Part shown: piece after piece, positions 40,746-49,203 of the stretch | Position numbering within the stretch: position 1 is the first letter of the stretch | Layout of the letters: every line of letters starts with the position of its first letter | Assembly (NCBI RefSeq): GCF_047228935.1 | Contig: NZ_JBFEGG010000004.1 | Location: 186,001 to 250,000, forward strand | Reading direction: 5' to 3' | DNA: 64,000 bases | Source of the DNA: Ornithinibacillus sp047228935 | GTDB lineage: Bacteria; Bacillota; Bacilli; Bacillales; Amphibacillaceae | Made by a program: the position numbers and the translations under genes | The notes under the pieces: model-generated | Database searches by the model: none | Told to the model about the DNA's origin: nothing | What the model saw: the letters and a program-made list of their open reading frames with translations, nothing else

Positions 40746-42332
40746 ATGAATCGGGAAGATCTAATTGCTCCTATGGATTACAACATAGTGATGGAAATCG
40801 AAAAGCATGCAAAAAATGAAAAAAGAAAAGCGCTAATTTGGGAAGATGAAGAAGGAAGAAGACGGGAAATTACATATGGTCAATTAATGGATAATGTAAA
40901 TAAAATTGGAAACGTTTTCTTAGAGAGTGGCTTAAAAAAAGGAGATAAAATCCTCGTCATGATACCTCGTAGAATTGAAGCTTATGAGGTTTATATTGCT
41001 GCATTAAAAACGGGAATTGTTGTTATTCCTAGTTCAGAAATGCTGAAGACAAAGGATTTACAATACCGTATTAGTCATGGGGAAGTAAACGGAGTTGTAA
41101 GTTATTATAGTTTTACTGAAACATATAAAGACCTTGAAGAATATGATTCTCTACTTAAATTTGCAGTCGGTAAGCCAGTAGATGACTGGTTATTTTTAGA
41201 TGGTTTAATGGAAGATACATCGAGTAAGTTAGCGATAGCAGATACTAATCGTGATGATATTGCCTTTATTTCCTATACATCTGGTACAACAGGTAATCCT
41301 AAAGGAGTCGTCCACACGCACGGATGGGGTTTTGCTCATCTTCAAACCGCTCCAGAGAATTGGTTATGTGTTAAAGCTGGAGACAAGGTATGGGCAACAG
41401 CAGGTCCTGGATGGCAGAAGTGGATTTGGAGTCCGTTTTTATCTGTACTTGGTATGGGTGCAACTGGATTTGTTTATAATGGGCGATTCAATGCAGAGAA
41501 ATATTTAAGCTTACTAGAAGAAAATGAAATTAATGTATTATGCTGTACACCGACAGAATATCGCTTAATGGCAAAGGTAGATGATTTAAGTAAATATAAG
41601 CTTTCCCATCTGCAAAGTGCTGTTTCTGCAGGGGAACCGTTAAACGTTGAAGTCATTAATACGTTCCGAAAGTATTTCAATGTAACTGTAAGAGATGGGT
41701 ATGGTCAAACAGAAAACACGTTATTACTTGGCGTTATGAAGAACATGGAAGTAAAACCAGGATCGATGGGAAAACCAACTCCAGGCAATGATGTTGAAAT
41801 CATTAATGAGTTTGGAGAACCTGTTGGTGTAAATGAAGTTGGTGATATCGCAGTTAGGTTAAACAGCCCAGCTTTATTTAAGGAATATTATAAAGATCCA
41901 GCACGGACGAATGCTTCACGCCGAGGAGATTTTTATATAACAGGCGACCAAGCTCGTAAAGATGAAGATGGCTACTTCTGGTTTGAAGGTAGAAGTGATG
42001 ACATTATTATTAGCTCAGGCTATACAATCGGACCATTTGAAGTGGAAGACGCTTTGGTAAAACATCCATATGTACAGGAATGTGCAGTAGTAGCTAGTCC
42101 AGATGAAGTTCGTGGTAGTATCGTAAAAGCTTTCGTAGTTCTTAAAGATAAAGTTAAAGGTGATGAGGAAGATCTAGTAAAGGAATTACAAGAACATGTC
42201 AAAAACTCAACCGCACCTTACAAATACCCTAGAGAAATTGAATTTATTAAAGAATTACCGAAAACAATCTCCGGCAAGATTAGACGGGTGGAGCTAAGGA
42301 AGAAAGAATTAGATAGGAAAGTATCTCAATAA
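40746..42332 (+). CDS. Acyl-CoA synthetase, MbcS/AcsM-like
   Basis: Acyl-adenylate-forming ligase that activates a medium or branched carboxylate to its CoA thioester. AMP-binding P-loop ISYTSGTTGNPKGVVHTHGW, DGYGQTEN, YITGDQARKDEDGYFWFEGR, DDIIISSGY and the C-terminal catalytic Lys in PKTISGKIRR. 528 aa; B. subtilis MbcS (YtcI) is 529 aa and is my closest match. Monocistronic, with a TATAAT about 30 bp before the start region. Confidence 0.87.
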   Translation: MNREDLIAPMDYNIVMEIEKHAKNEKRKALIWEDEEGRRREITYGQLMDNVNKIGNVFLESGLKKGDKILVMIPRRIEAYEVYIAALKTGIVVIPSSEMLKTKDLQYRISHGEVNGVVSYYSFTETYKDLEEYDSLLKFAVGKPVDDWLFLDGLMEDTSSKLAIADTNRDDIAFISYTSGTTGNPKGVVHTHGWGFAHLQTAPENWLCVKAGDKVWATAGPGWQKWIWSPFLSVLGMGATGFVYNGRFNAEKYLSLLEENEINVLCCTPTEYRLMAKVDDLSKYKLSHLQSAVSAGEPLNVEVINTFRKYFNVTVRDGYGQTENTLLLGVMKNMEVKPGSMGKPTPGNDVEIINEFGEPVGVNEVGDIAVRLNSPALFKEYYKDPARTNASRRGDFYITGDQARKDEDGYFWFEGRSDDIIISSGYTIGPFEVEDALVKHPYVQECAVVASPDEVRGSIVKAFVVLKDKVKGDEEDLVKELQEHVKNSTAPYKYPREIEFIKELPKTISGKIRRVELRKKELDRKVSQ

Positions 42333-42340
42333 GTTATTTA

Positions 42341-42368
42341 AAAGCAGCCATTTGGTTGCTTTTTCTTT
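42341..42368 (+). terminator. Terminator of the acyl-CoA synthetase gene
   Basis: AAAGCAGCC, ATTT, GGTTGCTTT stem followed by TTCTTTG. Confidence 0.7.
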
Positions 42369-42522
42369 GTATTGTAAGGAATCAACGTGCTTTTTGGTAA
42401 ATAAAGAAAACTGTACGTGATAAGAATGACGATAAACTCCAGCAATATATATTTTCTCCAAATAAAAAAGTGATATGAACAAGCATCTCTTTCATGTTTA
42501 ATAAAATATTAGTTCAAAACAC

Positions 42523-42551
42523 TTGAAAGTCAAAAAAGGTCAGAGTATAAT
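42523..42551 (+). promoter_or_regulatory. Sigma-A promoter of clpE
   Basis: TTGAAA at 42523-42528, 17 bp, TATAAT at 42546-42551. CtsR boxes cover the spacer and the region downstream of the -10. Confidence 0.8.
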
Positions 42552-42584
42552 AAAATCACAAGGTCAAAGATAGTCAAAGTCAAA
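42528..42584 (+). promoter_or_regulatory. Two CtsR operators upstream of clpE
   Basis: AGTCAAA-AAA-GGTCAGA at 42528-42544 and GGTCAAA-GAT-AGTCAAA at 42562-42578, followed by one more AGTCAAA heptad to 42584. These fit the CtsR direct-repeat consensus RGTCAAANANRGTCAAA. Predicts heat and protein-stress induction. Confidence 0.9.
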
Positions 42585-42626
42585 TTTGATTTATTCTTGA
42601 TACTTAAACATTAGGAGGAATGGAAA

Positions 42627-44768
42627 ATGAAATGTCAAAAATGTGGTGTGAATGAAGCGAACATTAATATGGCGATGCAAATGAATCATGAAAAGATGCA
42701 TATGCACCTTTGCAATTCATGTTTCCGTGAAATCCAAGAAAATATGATGAATGCAAATGGATTATTCTCTAACCCATTTGGAGAAGAAGATGACGCATAT
42801 CAGGATAACTTTTTCCAAAATAATGGTTCAGCATATTCAAATACATCGACAAAGACAAAACAAAGAAGAGCTAAACGAAATGGTTTACTTGACCAACTAG
42901 GGAGAAACTTAACCGATGCTGCTCGTAGTGGGGAAATAGACCCAGTAATTGGTCGTGACCAAGAAGTTAAACGAGTAATCGAAACATTGAATAGAAGAAA
43001 TAAAAATAACCCTGTTTTAATTGGTGAACCCGGCGTAGGTAAAACAGCAATTGCAGAAGGACTAGCTTTAAAAATCGTAGAAGGTCAAGTCCCTGCAAAA
43101 TTAATCAACAAAGAAGTATATATTTTAGATGTTGCTTCTTTAGTAGCAAATACAGGTGTTCGTGGTCAGTTTGAAGAACGTATGAAACAATTAATTAAAG
43201 AACTTCAAGAACGAAAAGAAACCATTCTTTTCATAGATGAAATTCACCAGGTAGTAGGTGCTGGAACTGCAGAAGGTTCTCAAATGGATGCTGGGAATAT
43301 TTTAAAACCAGCTTTAGCCCGTGGTGAATTACAAATTATCGGTGCGACTACATTAAAAGAATATCGCAAAATTGAAAAGGATGCAGCGCTTGAACGACGT
43401 TTCCAACCGATTATTGTGAAAGAACCATCAGTAGAAGAAGCAATTCAAATTCTAAATGGAATTAAGGATCGTTACGAAAAATTCCATGAAGTACGCTATT
43501 CTGATGAAGCAGTCCGTGCATTTGTAACATTATCTGCACGTTATATTCAAGACCGTTTCTTACCAGACAAAGCGATTGATTTAATGGATGAAGTTGGGTC
43601 ACGTTTGAACCTAGCAAATTATCAAAATGATTCCAGCTCGATCCAACAACGAATTGATGAAATCATAAAAGAAAAGGAAGCTGCAGCAGAGCAAGAAGAT
43701 TATGAACGCGCAGCAAACTTACGCTACCAAGAAATCCAATTACAAAAGCAACTGGAAAAAGCAAAAGGCGAAGAACAAGTGATTGATGTAGATATTTCAG
43801 ATATTCAACTAATTGTAGAAGAAAAGACAGGGATTCCTGTAACAAAACTACAATCAGATGAACAAGTGAAAATGAAAAATATTGGTGTGAACCTTCGTAA
43901 AAAAGTAATTGGTCAAGATGAAGCGGTTGATAAAGTGGCAAAAGCAATCCGCAGAAGTCGAGCTGGACTTAAATCTAAAGTTCGCCCAATCGGATCATTC
44001 TTATTTGTAGGTCCGACTGGTGTAGGTAAAACAGAGCTTACAAAAGCACTTGCGGAAGAACTGTTTGGTACGAGAGACGCGATGATTCGTCTGGATATGA
44101 GTGAGTATATGGAAAAACACTCTGTATCTAAAATAATCGGAGCACCTCCAGGATATATTGGTCATGATGAAGCTGGTCAATTAACAGAACGTGTTCGTCG
44201 TAGTCCATATTCCATCATCCTCCTAGATGAAATTGAAAAAGCACACCCAGATGTGCAAAACATGTTCTTGCAAATTATGGAGGATGGTCACTTAACGGAC
44301 TCACAAGGTAGAAAAGTGAGCTTTAAAGATACAGTCATTATTATGACAAGTAATGCTGGAACAGGTACGAAATCCATCACCGTTGGATTTAACAAAGATA
44401 AGCATGAATCTGTCTCCACATTAGAAAACTTAAGCTCTTACTTTAAACCTGAGTTCTTAAACCGTTTTGATACGATTATTAACTTCAACGAATTAACTGA
44501 AGATAACCTAATGCGCATCATCGACTTAATGTTAGGTGAACTAACGGAAGCAGTGAAAGAAAATAATATTGAAATAACCATTACTAATGAAGCGAAAAAA
44601 GCTCTTGTAAAATTAGGTTACGATCCTAAGTTTGGTGCACGCCCATTACGTCGCGTAATTCAAGATAAGATTGAAGACCCACTTACAGACCTATTATTAG
44701 AAGAAGAAGTTGTGGAAAAAGTTCATGTTTGTGTGAAAAATGGTGAAGTAGTTGTGAATAAAGCTTAA
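42627..44768 (+). CDS. clpE: ATP-dependent Clp protease ATPase subunit ClpE
   Basis: Class I HSP100 unfoldase working with ClpP. N-terminal zinc finger (MKCQKCG ... HLCNSCF) is specific to ClpE. AAA-1 Walker A GEPGVGKTA and Walker B ILFIDEIHQ; a coiled UVR-like linker (about 345-385, QEDYERAANLRYQEIQLQKQ); AAA-2 Walker A GPTGVGKTE and Walker B IILLDEIEKAHPD; C-terminal D2-small domain. 713 aa. Two CtsR boxes over the promoter. Its terminator has been split by the IS element downstream. Confidence 0.95.
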   Translation: MKCQKCGVNEANINMAMQMNHEKMHMHLCNSCFREIQENMMNANGLFSNPFGEEDDAYQDNFFQNNGSAYSNTSTKTKQRRAKRNGLLDQLGRNLTDAARSGEIDPVIGRDQEVKRVIETLNRRNKNNPVLIGEPGVGKTAIAEGLALKIVEGQVPAKLINKEVYILDVASLVANTGVRGQFEERMKQLIKELQERKETILFIDEIHQVVGAGTAEGSQMDAGNILKPALARGELQIIGATTLKEYRKIEKDAALERRFQPIIVKEPSVEEAIQILNGIKDRYEKFHEVRYSDEAVRAFVTLSARYIQDRFLPDKAIDLMDEVGSRLNLANYQNDSSSIQQRIDEIIKEKEAAAEQEDYERAANLRYQEIQLQKQLEKAKGEEQVIDVDISDIQLIVEEKTGIPVTKLQSDEQVKMKNIGVNLRKKVIGQDEAVDKVAKAIRRSRAGLKSKVRPIGSFLFVGPTGVGKTELTKALAEELFGTRDAMIRLDMSEYMEKHSVSKIIGAPPGYIGHDEAGQLTERVRRSPYSIILLDEIEKAHPDVQNMFLQIMEDGHLTDSQGRKVSFKDTVIIMTSNAGTGTKSITVGFNKDKHESVSTLENLSSYFKPEFLNRFDTIINFNELTEDNLMRIIDLMLGELTEAVKENNIEITITNEAKKALVKLGYDPKFGARPLRRVIQDKIEDPLTDLLLEEEVVEKVHVCVKNGEVVVNKA

Positions 44769-44821
44769 ATAAGTAAACCGCATTGGATAAAGGTGGTTAC
44801 CCCCAAAAGTTAGAGTTTCTA

Positions 44822-45688
44822 TTATGCAGCTAATTGGCTGGAGTGAGTTCGGTATTCAACCGGACTCATCCCAGTCAATTTTTCTTTTGATCTTTCATGA
44901 TTGAACCAATAGATATATTCTTCAATTCGTCTTTTTAACTCTTCATAGTTTACTAATTTTTCCCCGTAATACATTTCTTGTTTTAATATCCCAAAGAAAT
45001 TCTCCATCGAAGCGTTGTCTGCACAGGTTGCTTTACGTGACATGCTTTGAAAAATATTGTTTTCTTCTAATGTCATCACCCATTGGTTGTGTTGGTAATG
45101 CCAGCCTTGATCGGAATGGATAGTGGTGCGATAGGGTGCATGATTCTTTATTACTTCAATAGTTTCTTTTAATGGTTCCATGACAAGATCTAACGTTGGA
45201 CGTTTCTTGATTCCAAACGCAATAATTTCTCCGTTATAGAGGTCAAGAATTGGATTTAAATACAACTTTTCTTCTCCTAGACACTTGAATTCTGTAATGT
45301 CAGTTACTAATTTTTGAAGAGGAATAGGTGTACTAAAACGGCGAGACAATCGATTTTTAGCTATCTTTCCAATAGTACCTTTGTAGGAATTATATTTACG
45401 AGATTTCCGCATGAATTTCACACATTTCAATCCTAGCTCCCGCATAATACGATAGACTTTTTTATGATTGATATGATGTCCTAATTTTGTTAACTCCTTC
45501 GTGATACGTTTATAACCATACCGTTCATGAAATTTTTTAAATAGGTGTGTGATGAGTTCTTTTAATTCTTTTTCCGGGTCTTTCTCACCAAATTTTTTCA
45601 AATGATAGTGATAGGTTGCTTCTGGAATTCCTACAACCAGGAGAATATCTTTCAGTTTAAATCCTTCTTCTTTGAGTTCGAACGCCAT
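44822..45688 (-). CDS. IS3-family transposase OrfB (integrase domain)
   Basis: Catalytic part of the transposase. HTH_21-like region (HERYGYKRITKELTKLGH) then the rve integrase core with the DDE residues: TDITEFKC, HSDQGWHYQHNQW and the Glu in NASMENFFGILKQEM, ending YIYWFNHERSKEKLTGMSPVEY as is usual. 288 aa as listed; it is normally made as an OrfAB fusion by -1 frameshifting from orfA. Confidence 0.92.
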   Translation of the reverse strand: MAFELKEEGFKLKDILLVVGIPEATYHYHLKKFGEKDPEKELKELITHLFKKFHERYGYKRITKELTKLGHHINHKKVYRIMRELGLKCVKFMRKSRKYNSYKGTIGKIAKNRLSRRFSTPIPLQKLVTDITEFKCLGEEKLYLNPILDLYNGEIIAFGIKKRPTLDLVMEPLKETIEVIKNHAPYRTTIHSDQGWHYQHNQWVMTLEENNIFQSMSRKATCADNASMENFFGILKQEMYYGEKLVNYEELKRRIEEYIYWFNHERSKEKLTGMSPVEYRTHSSQLAA

Positions 45689-46215
45689 CTTTGCTTGTGC
45701 TTTTCGTGAAAAGCGTTCGGATTCTCGCGAAAAGCTTTCAGCTTTTTTAGATATGCATTCTCCAGCCTTAGGAGTTCGTTTTCACGTTCTAATTCTTCTT
45801 CTCGTGTTAACTTTTTTTCTTCCTTTTTCTTCTGATTATTAGGTTTCTTAGACATAGAAGGCCGCCCCTTTGGTTTTAGTTTTAGGCCTTCTACTCCTTG
45901 TTCACGAAATGTCTTCATCCAACGTTTAATTAAGGAAGGATTGTTCAAATTAAATTGATCCGAAGTCTCTAAGTAAGAAGCACCTGTATTTAAAATAAAT
46001 TGTATCGTATCTAATTTAAATTGAACAGAATACTCCTTCTTGGTCGTCCTTCGTTTTAATCCTTCCATCCCCTGAGATTTATAGGCTTTCACCCATTCAA
46101 CTATTGGTGTCTGGCTTCCCATATTATATTTTCTAGCCAGTGATCCATATCCAAGATTCCCATATAAATACTCGGTTACAAGCTTTATTTTAAATTCTTC
46201 ACTATATTTAGCCAT
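45652..46215 (-). CDS. IS3-family transposase OrfA (DNA-binding)
   Basis: About 187 aa with two helix-turn-helix domains (YLYGNLGYGSLARKYNMGS and ILNTGASYLETSDQFNLNN) and a C-terminal Glu/Arg-rich leucine zipper. The start ATG at 46215 follows GGGGGTG. It overlaps orfB by 37 nt in another frame. Confidence 0.9.
   Translation of the reverse strand: MAKYSEEFKIKLVTEYLYGNLGYGSLARKYNMGSQTPIVEWVKAYKSQGMEGLKRRTTKKEYSVQFKLDTIQFILNTGASYLETSDQFNLNNPSLIKRWMKTFREQGVEGLKLKPKGRPSMSKKPNNQKKKEEKKLTREEELERENELLRLENAYLKKLKAFRENPNAFHEKHKQRWRSNSKKKDLN
45742..45748 (-). promoter_or_regulatory. Programmed -1 frameshift site in the transposase genes
   Basis: Minus strand heptamer A-AAA-AAG, in frame as CTA AAA AAG in orfA. 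A -1 shift leads through an open frame straight into orfB. Short hairpin potential (GAAAGCTTTTC) follows. Confidence 0.75.
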
Positions 46216-46223
46216 AAAAAACA

Positions 46224-46260
46224 CCCCCGAAAGTTAGATTTTCACTCTAACTTTCGGGGG
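46224..46260 (-). promoter_or_regulatory. Perfect 15-bp hairpin at the right IS end covering the orfA start
   Basis: CCCCCGAAAGTTAGA at 46224-46238 and its complement at 46246-46260. The inner arm includes the GGGGG ribosome site of orfA, so RNA entering from outside could fold and hide it. Confidence 0.6.
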
Positions 46261-46307
46261 TCGGTACCATCCAGTGCGGTTTTTTTATCGGATGAACTTT
46301 TTGTTCT

Positions 46308-46646
46308 CTATTTATTTAGATAAGAGTTTTCAAGAAATTCCATCGTGATATCTTCTAAGTCAGACATCTTAAAAGCAGTTTCGAATCTTCTTTTTAAAGT
46401 AGTGAGAAATTCCTCATATTGTTCTTGTGAGATGGAATTTTGCCAAGCAATTTGGTAAGAGAATAATTCGTCCCCCTCCAAAGTCATTGGAGTTTGCATC
46501 ATATTCTGTTTCGTAGTCACCATGTTGGCAGCCGCACCTATATTTAGTAATAAAACTTCAAATAGTTTTTTCTCACGTTCATTAAAATCAGGGTTCTTTT
46601 TAGAAACCTTGATATCAACCATTGCTATATTTATAATCATCTCCAC
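46308..46646 (-). CDS. Hypothetical protein, up to 112 aa
   Basis: I do not recognise the family. Soluble, acidic, mostly helical (NEREKKLFEVLLLNIGAAAN, then EQYEEFLTTLKRRFETAFKM). The start is uncertain: GTG 46646, ATG 46640 and ATG 46622 are in frame, and AAAGGTGG overlaps the first. A 13-codon ORF (MSTQLHSLEVLTN) with a much better site (AAAGGAGGAATTCAAT) ends just upstream, so this gene may be translated by coupling. A Spo0A-like TTGTCGAA lies about 90 bp upstream. Confidence 0.55.
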   Translation of the reverse strand: MEMIINIAMVDIKVSKKNPDFNEREKKLFEVLLLNIGAAANMVTTKQNMMQTPMTLEGDELFSYQIAWQNSISQEQYEEFLTTLKRRFETAFKMSDLEDITMEFLENSYLNK

Positions 46647-46873
46647 CTTTAGTTATTAATTTGTTAATACCTCTAAAGAATGTAGTTGTGTACTCATATT
46701 GAATTCCTCCTTTTATCCGATATTGTTCTATTCGACAAAAACGGCTAATACCCTTTAAGCTATGAATAATAATTTCATATTTTTTGATTATTATTGAAAT
46801 ATTTTTAGTTACTGGTACGATAAAAGAAGTAAAGATAATAGGAGAATTCGTTAATTTATAGGGGGGATATTGC

Positions 46874-47080
46874 ATGGGGAAATCAGAAATTTTTGGTGCA
46901 ATATTATTTTTTTCTGGTGTTATTTTATTAGGGTTTATGCAGATCGCGAGTGCTATTGCATATGTTGAACCAGTTTACCTTTTACTAAGTATTGCTTTCA
47001 TATTTATAGGATTTATAGTCTTTTTTATGAAGGAAATTAAAAAAATCTATCGGTACTTATATATTGATAATGAAGAGTAA
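46874..47080 (+). CDS. Small membrane protein, 68 aa
   Basis: Two transmembrane segments (about residues 6-31 and 33-52) and a basic then acidic C-terminal tail (KEIKKIYRYLYIDNEE). Site TAGGGGGGATATTGC before ATG. Not recognised. Confidence 0.65.
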   Translation: MGKSEIFGAILFFSGVILLGFMQIASAIAYVEPVYLLLSIAFIFIGFIVFFMKEIKKIYRYLYIDNEE

Positions 47081-47184
47081 ATTAAATCTAGGAATGGTGA
47101 TAATGTACCAATATATTTAGGTGATATAAATTAAAATAGAACTATTTATTAAGGGATTTTAGCGATTATAGAGGAGACGTTTTC

Positions 47185-47604
47185 ATGCCATACAAACAAA
47201 ACTGCACATTCTGCAATCCATTAGAGGATAAGGAACAAAATATTATTTTCGAAAACAATACTTGTTACTTTTTACAACATAATAATGAACAAGATGTGTT
47301 AGAAGGATCTGGAGTAATCGTTCCTAAAAAGCACCGTATAAATGCCTTTGACTTAACTCCAGAAGAGTGGAGTGATACATATGATTTATTACAGCAAGCA
47401 AGAGCATATCTGGACGAGAAGTTTTCGCCGGATGGTTATACACTTGGATGGAATGTAGGAGAAGCTTCGAATCAGTCCATTTTACATAGTCATTTCCACG
47501 TGATTCCTAGATATAATGACGAGCCTTTAGCTGGAAAAGGGTTAAGGCATTGGTTGAAACAACCGAATAATAAGAGAGTATCAATTAAAAAGGAGTGTCT
47601 TTAA
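47185..47604 (+). CDS. HIT-family protein
   Basis: Histidine-triad nucleotide hydrolase/transferase, 139 aa. Active-site motif HSHFHVIPR (HxHxHxx), VIVPKKHR and GWNVGEASNQSILHSHFH fit the family; N-terminal CTFCNP can bind zinc with a later His. Substrate probably an adenylated nucleotide (for example Ap4A or AMP-NH2). RBS GAGGAGACG. Followed closely by a tiny membrane protein. Confidence 0.87.
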   Translation: MPYKQNCTFCNPLEDKEQNIIFENNTCYFLQHNNEQDVLEGSGVIVPKKHRINAFDLTPEEWSDTYDLLQQARAYLDEKFSPDGYTLGWNVGEASNQSILHSHFHVIPRYNDEPLAGKGLRHWLKQPNNKRVSIKKECL

Positions 47605-47606
47605 GC

Positions 47607-47735
47607 ATGTTATTTCTAGTAATAATCTGCGTTATCATATTTTTTACTTTATTAACCGTAGAAGCAAATCTTAAGAAGATTCATAAACAAAATGATGAAG
47701 TAATTGCGTTGTTAAAAGAAATAAAAAATAAGTGA
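47607..47735 (+). CDS. Very small membrane protein, 42 aa
   Basis: Reads MLFLVIICVIIFFTLLTV then a helical tail ending ALLKEIKNK. One membrane helix plus a short coiled coil, a type common in Bacilli. Site AAAAAGGAGTG, which overlaps the end of the HIT gene, and it starts 2 nt after that stop. Confidence 0.7.
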   Translation: MLFLVIICVIIFFTLLTVEANLKKIHKQNDEVIALLKEIKNK

Positions 47736-47802
47736 TACATAAATAAAACGTCCTTTACGTGACAAGATAATAAAGAACTTTTTTACAAAGGATGTATCCG
47801 TC

Positions 47803-48684
47803 ATGCTGCAACATCGAAGAATTATTTCATGCTTTTTTTTGATTTTCCTTATTTTTGCGGCGTTAGACAGTACACCAGTTTACGGTCATAATGCACCAAA
47901 AATGGAAGTGCATTTTATTAACGTTGGCCAGGGCGATAGTATTTTAATTCAAACACCTAATAAAAAGAACGTCCTAATTGATGGTGGACCACCAAAGGCA
48001 GGGAAGAAAGTCGTTCGTTATTTAAAAGATTTAGGGATTGAAAAGATTGATTTAATAATTGCTACTCATCCAGACCGGGATCATATAGGAGGACTTCCCG
48101 CGGTGATGAAGGAATTCAAAGTAAAAGAGATCTTAGATTCTGGAAAACTTCATATTACGCGAGCATATGCAAATTATATGAATGAAATTCGTAAGCAGGA
48201 AATCCCGTTAAAGGTCGCAAAAGCGGGAAAAGATTTACAAATTGATTCACTTTTAGATATTAGAATTCTAAATGCTTACGGGAAACATAAAAATAACAAT
48301 CAATCTTCCATTGCTTTGAAGGTTAGTTATAATGACATTGACTTTCTATTTTTAGGAGATATTGAAGACGACCAAGAGAAAAAAATTGCGGAAAAGTATG
48401 ATGTTCGAGCTGAAATTATCAAAATCGCTCATCATGGTTCGAAAACAAGTAGCTCGGAGAAGTTTCTTGAGCTTGTAGAACCAGATATCGCTGTAATTAC
48501 CTACAGTAAGTATAACGACTTTGGACACCCTGTTAATCGGGTTATTAAAAAATTATTTGAATTAGAAACCAATATATTTTCAACTGCGGTATATGGTGAT
48601 TTAGTTATTCATACAGAAGGGGAAGATTATTTAATCTATCCACAAAAGTCACCGATACAAGGAATATTGGAAAGCAGTAAGTAG
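47803..48684 (+). CDS. Secreted ComEC/Rec2-like metallo-beta-lactamase protein
   Basis: 293 aa. Signal peptide (residues 8-29, ending VYG) then a metallo-beta-lactamase domain like the C-terminal part of ComEC: FINVGQGDSILIQTP, LIDGGPP, metal motif ATHPDRDHIGG, FLFLGDIEDD and IIKIAHHGSKTSSSEKF. Stand-alone secreted forms occur in Bacilli; they may be extracellular nucleases. Not ComEC itself, since no membrane channel is present. Confidence 0.85.
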   Translation: MLQHRRIISCFFLIFLIFAALDSTPVYGHNAPKMEVHFINVGQGDSILIQTPNKKNVLIDGGPPKAGKKVVRYLKDLGIEKIDLIIATHPDRDHIGGLPAVMKEFKVKEILDSGKLHITRAYANYMNEIRKQEIPLKVAKAGKDLQIDSLLDIRILNAYGKHKNNNQSSIALKVSYNDIDFLFLGDIEDDQEKKIAEKYDVRAEIIKIAHHGSKTSSSEKFLELVEPDIAVITYSKYNDFGHPVNRVIKKLFELETNIFSTAVYGDLVIHTEGEDYLIYPQKSPIQGILESSK

Positions 48685-48757
48685 ACAGTTCTTTTAATTT
48701 AAGGGGCTGTCTTTTTTTTGTGCTAGTAAATATGATTGTAAATTTTTCTAATTTTTA

Positions 48758-48786
48758 TTGACAACTAAATTTTAATGTTATATGGT
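48758..48786 (+). promoter_or_regulatory. Promoter of the first GntR-ABC module
   Basis: TTGACA at 48758-48763 and, with 17 bp between, TATGGT at 48781-48786 (a TATATG with a 15-bp spacer is an alternative). Confidence 0.55.
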
Positions 48787-48807
48787 TAGTTACATAAGTA
48801 ATTAACC
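48784..48807. promoter_or_regulatory. GntR (YtrA-type) operator
   Basis: GGTTAGTTAC, ATAA, GTAATTAACC: 10-bp arms with one mismatch, on the -10 and start of transcription of the GntR gene. Autoregulation expected. Confidence 0.75.
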
Positions 48808-48828
48808 ACTTAACGAAGGAGCTTAAGA

Positions 48829-49203
48829 ATGAAGAACCATTTAGATGATAACAAGCCAATATTCCTTCAAATAAAAGAGCACCTAGAAGATTCCATCATA
48901 AATGACTCTATTAAGGCAGGGGAACGAGTTCCATCAACAAATGAATTTGCAGCATTTTATAAAATCAATCCAGCTACAGCAGCAAAAGGAATCAATGAAC
49001 TAGTAGCAGAGGAAATTTTGTACAAACGAAGGGGTGTTGGCATGTTTGTTACAGATAATGCAAAGGAGATATTAATTGAAAAGAGAAAGCAGACATTTTA
49101 TGAAAATTTTATTCTGCCATTAAAGGAAGAAGCGAAGAAATTACGAATAAGTGATAACGATTTAATGAAAATGATGGAAGGGGATAAGCGGGATGAAAAT
49201 TGA
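48829..49203 (+). CDS. GntR-family regulator, YtrA subgroup
   Basis: 124 aa. N-terminal winged helix (KPIFLQIKEHLEDSIINDSI, ERVPSTNEFAAFYKINPATA) and a short C-terminal dimer helix pair, the YtrA layout without a large effector domain. First gene of a three-gene operon; it overlaps the ATPase gene by 11 nt. Such regulators usually repress their own ABC operon and respond to cell-wall antibiotics. Confidence 0.87.
   Translation: MKNHLDDNKPIFLQIKEHLEDSIINDSIKAGERVPSTNEFAAFYKINPATAAKGINELVAEEILYKRRGVGMFVTDNAKEILIEKRKQTFYENFILPLKEEAKKLRISDNDLMKMMEGDKRDEN

Larger units (their letters stand above)
44799..46261 (-). mobile_element. IS3-family insertion sequence (IS150-like)
   Basis: About 1.47 kb with two overlapping transposase genes on the minus strand. 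Imperfect terminal inverted repeats: ACCCCCAAAAGTTAGAG at 44799-44815 and CTCTAACTTTCGGGGGT at 46245-46261, one mismatch. Outer bases on each side may belong to the element (both sides read TGGT outward), and a target duplication could not be fixed. Both genes are intact, so the copy may be active. Confidence 0.9.
44775..46286. terminator. Former clpE terminator, interrupted by an IS element
   Basis: The left arm AAACCGCATTGGAT (44775-44788) and right arm ATCCAGTGCGGTTT (46269-46282, then more T) are complementary with one wobble pair. They would form a 14-bp terminator stem if adjacent; the IS3 element occupies the loop. It probably also served the small minus-strand gene at 46308. Confidence 0.7.

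Noticed and set aside
44790..46275. Target site duplication of the IS3 element
   Set aside because: GGT occurs near both ends, but repeats of GGT at the left end make the boundary ambiguous and the terminal bases do not agree with either choice.
46615..46875. 86-codon open frame upstream of the 112-aa gene on the minus strand
   Set aside because: Starts within AT-rich upstream DNA without a ribosome site and conflicts with the better-placed 13-codon ORF; composition is not protein-like.
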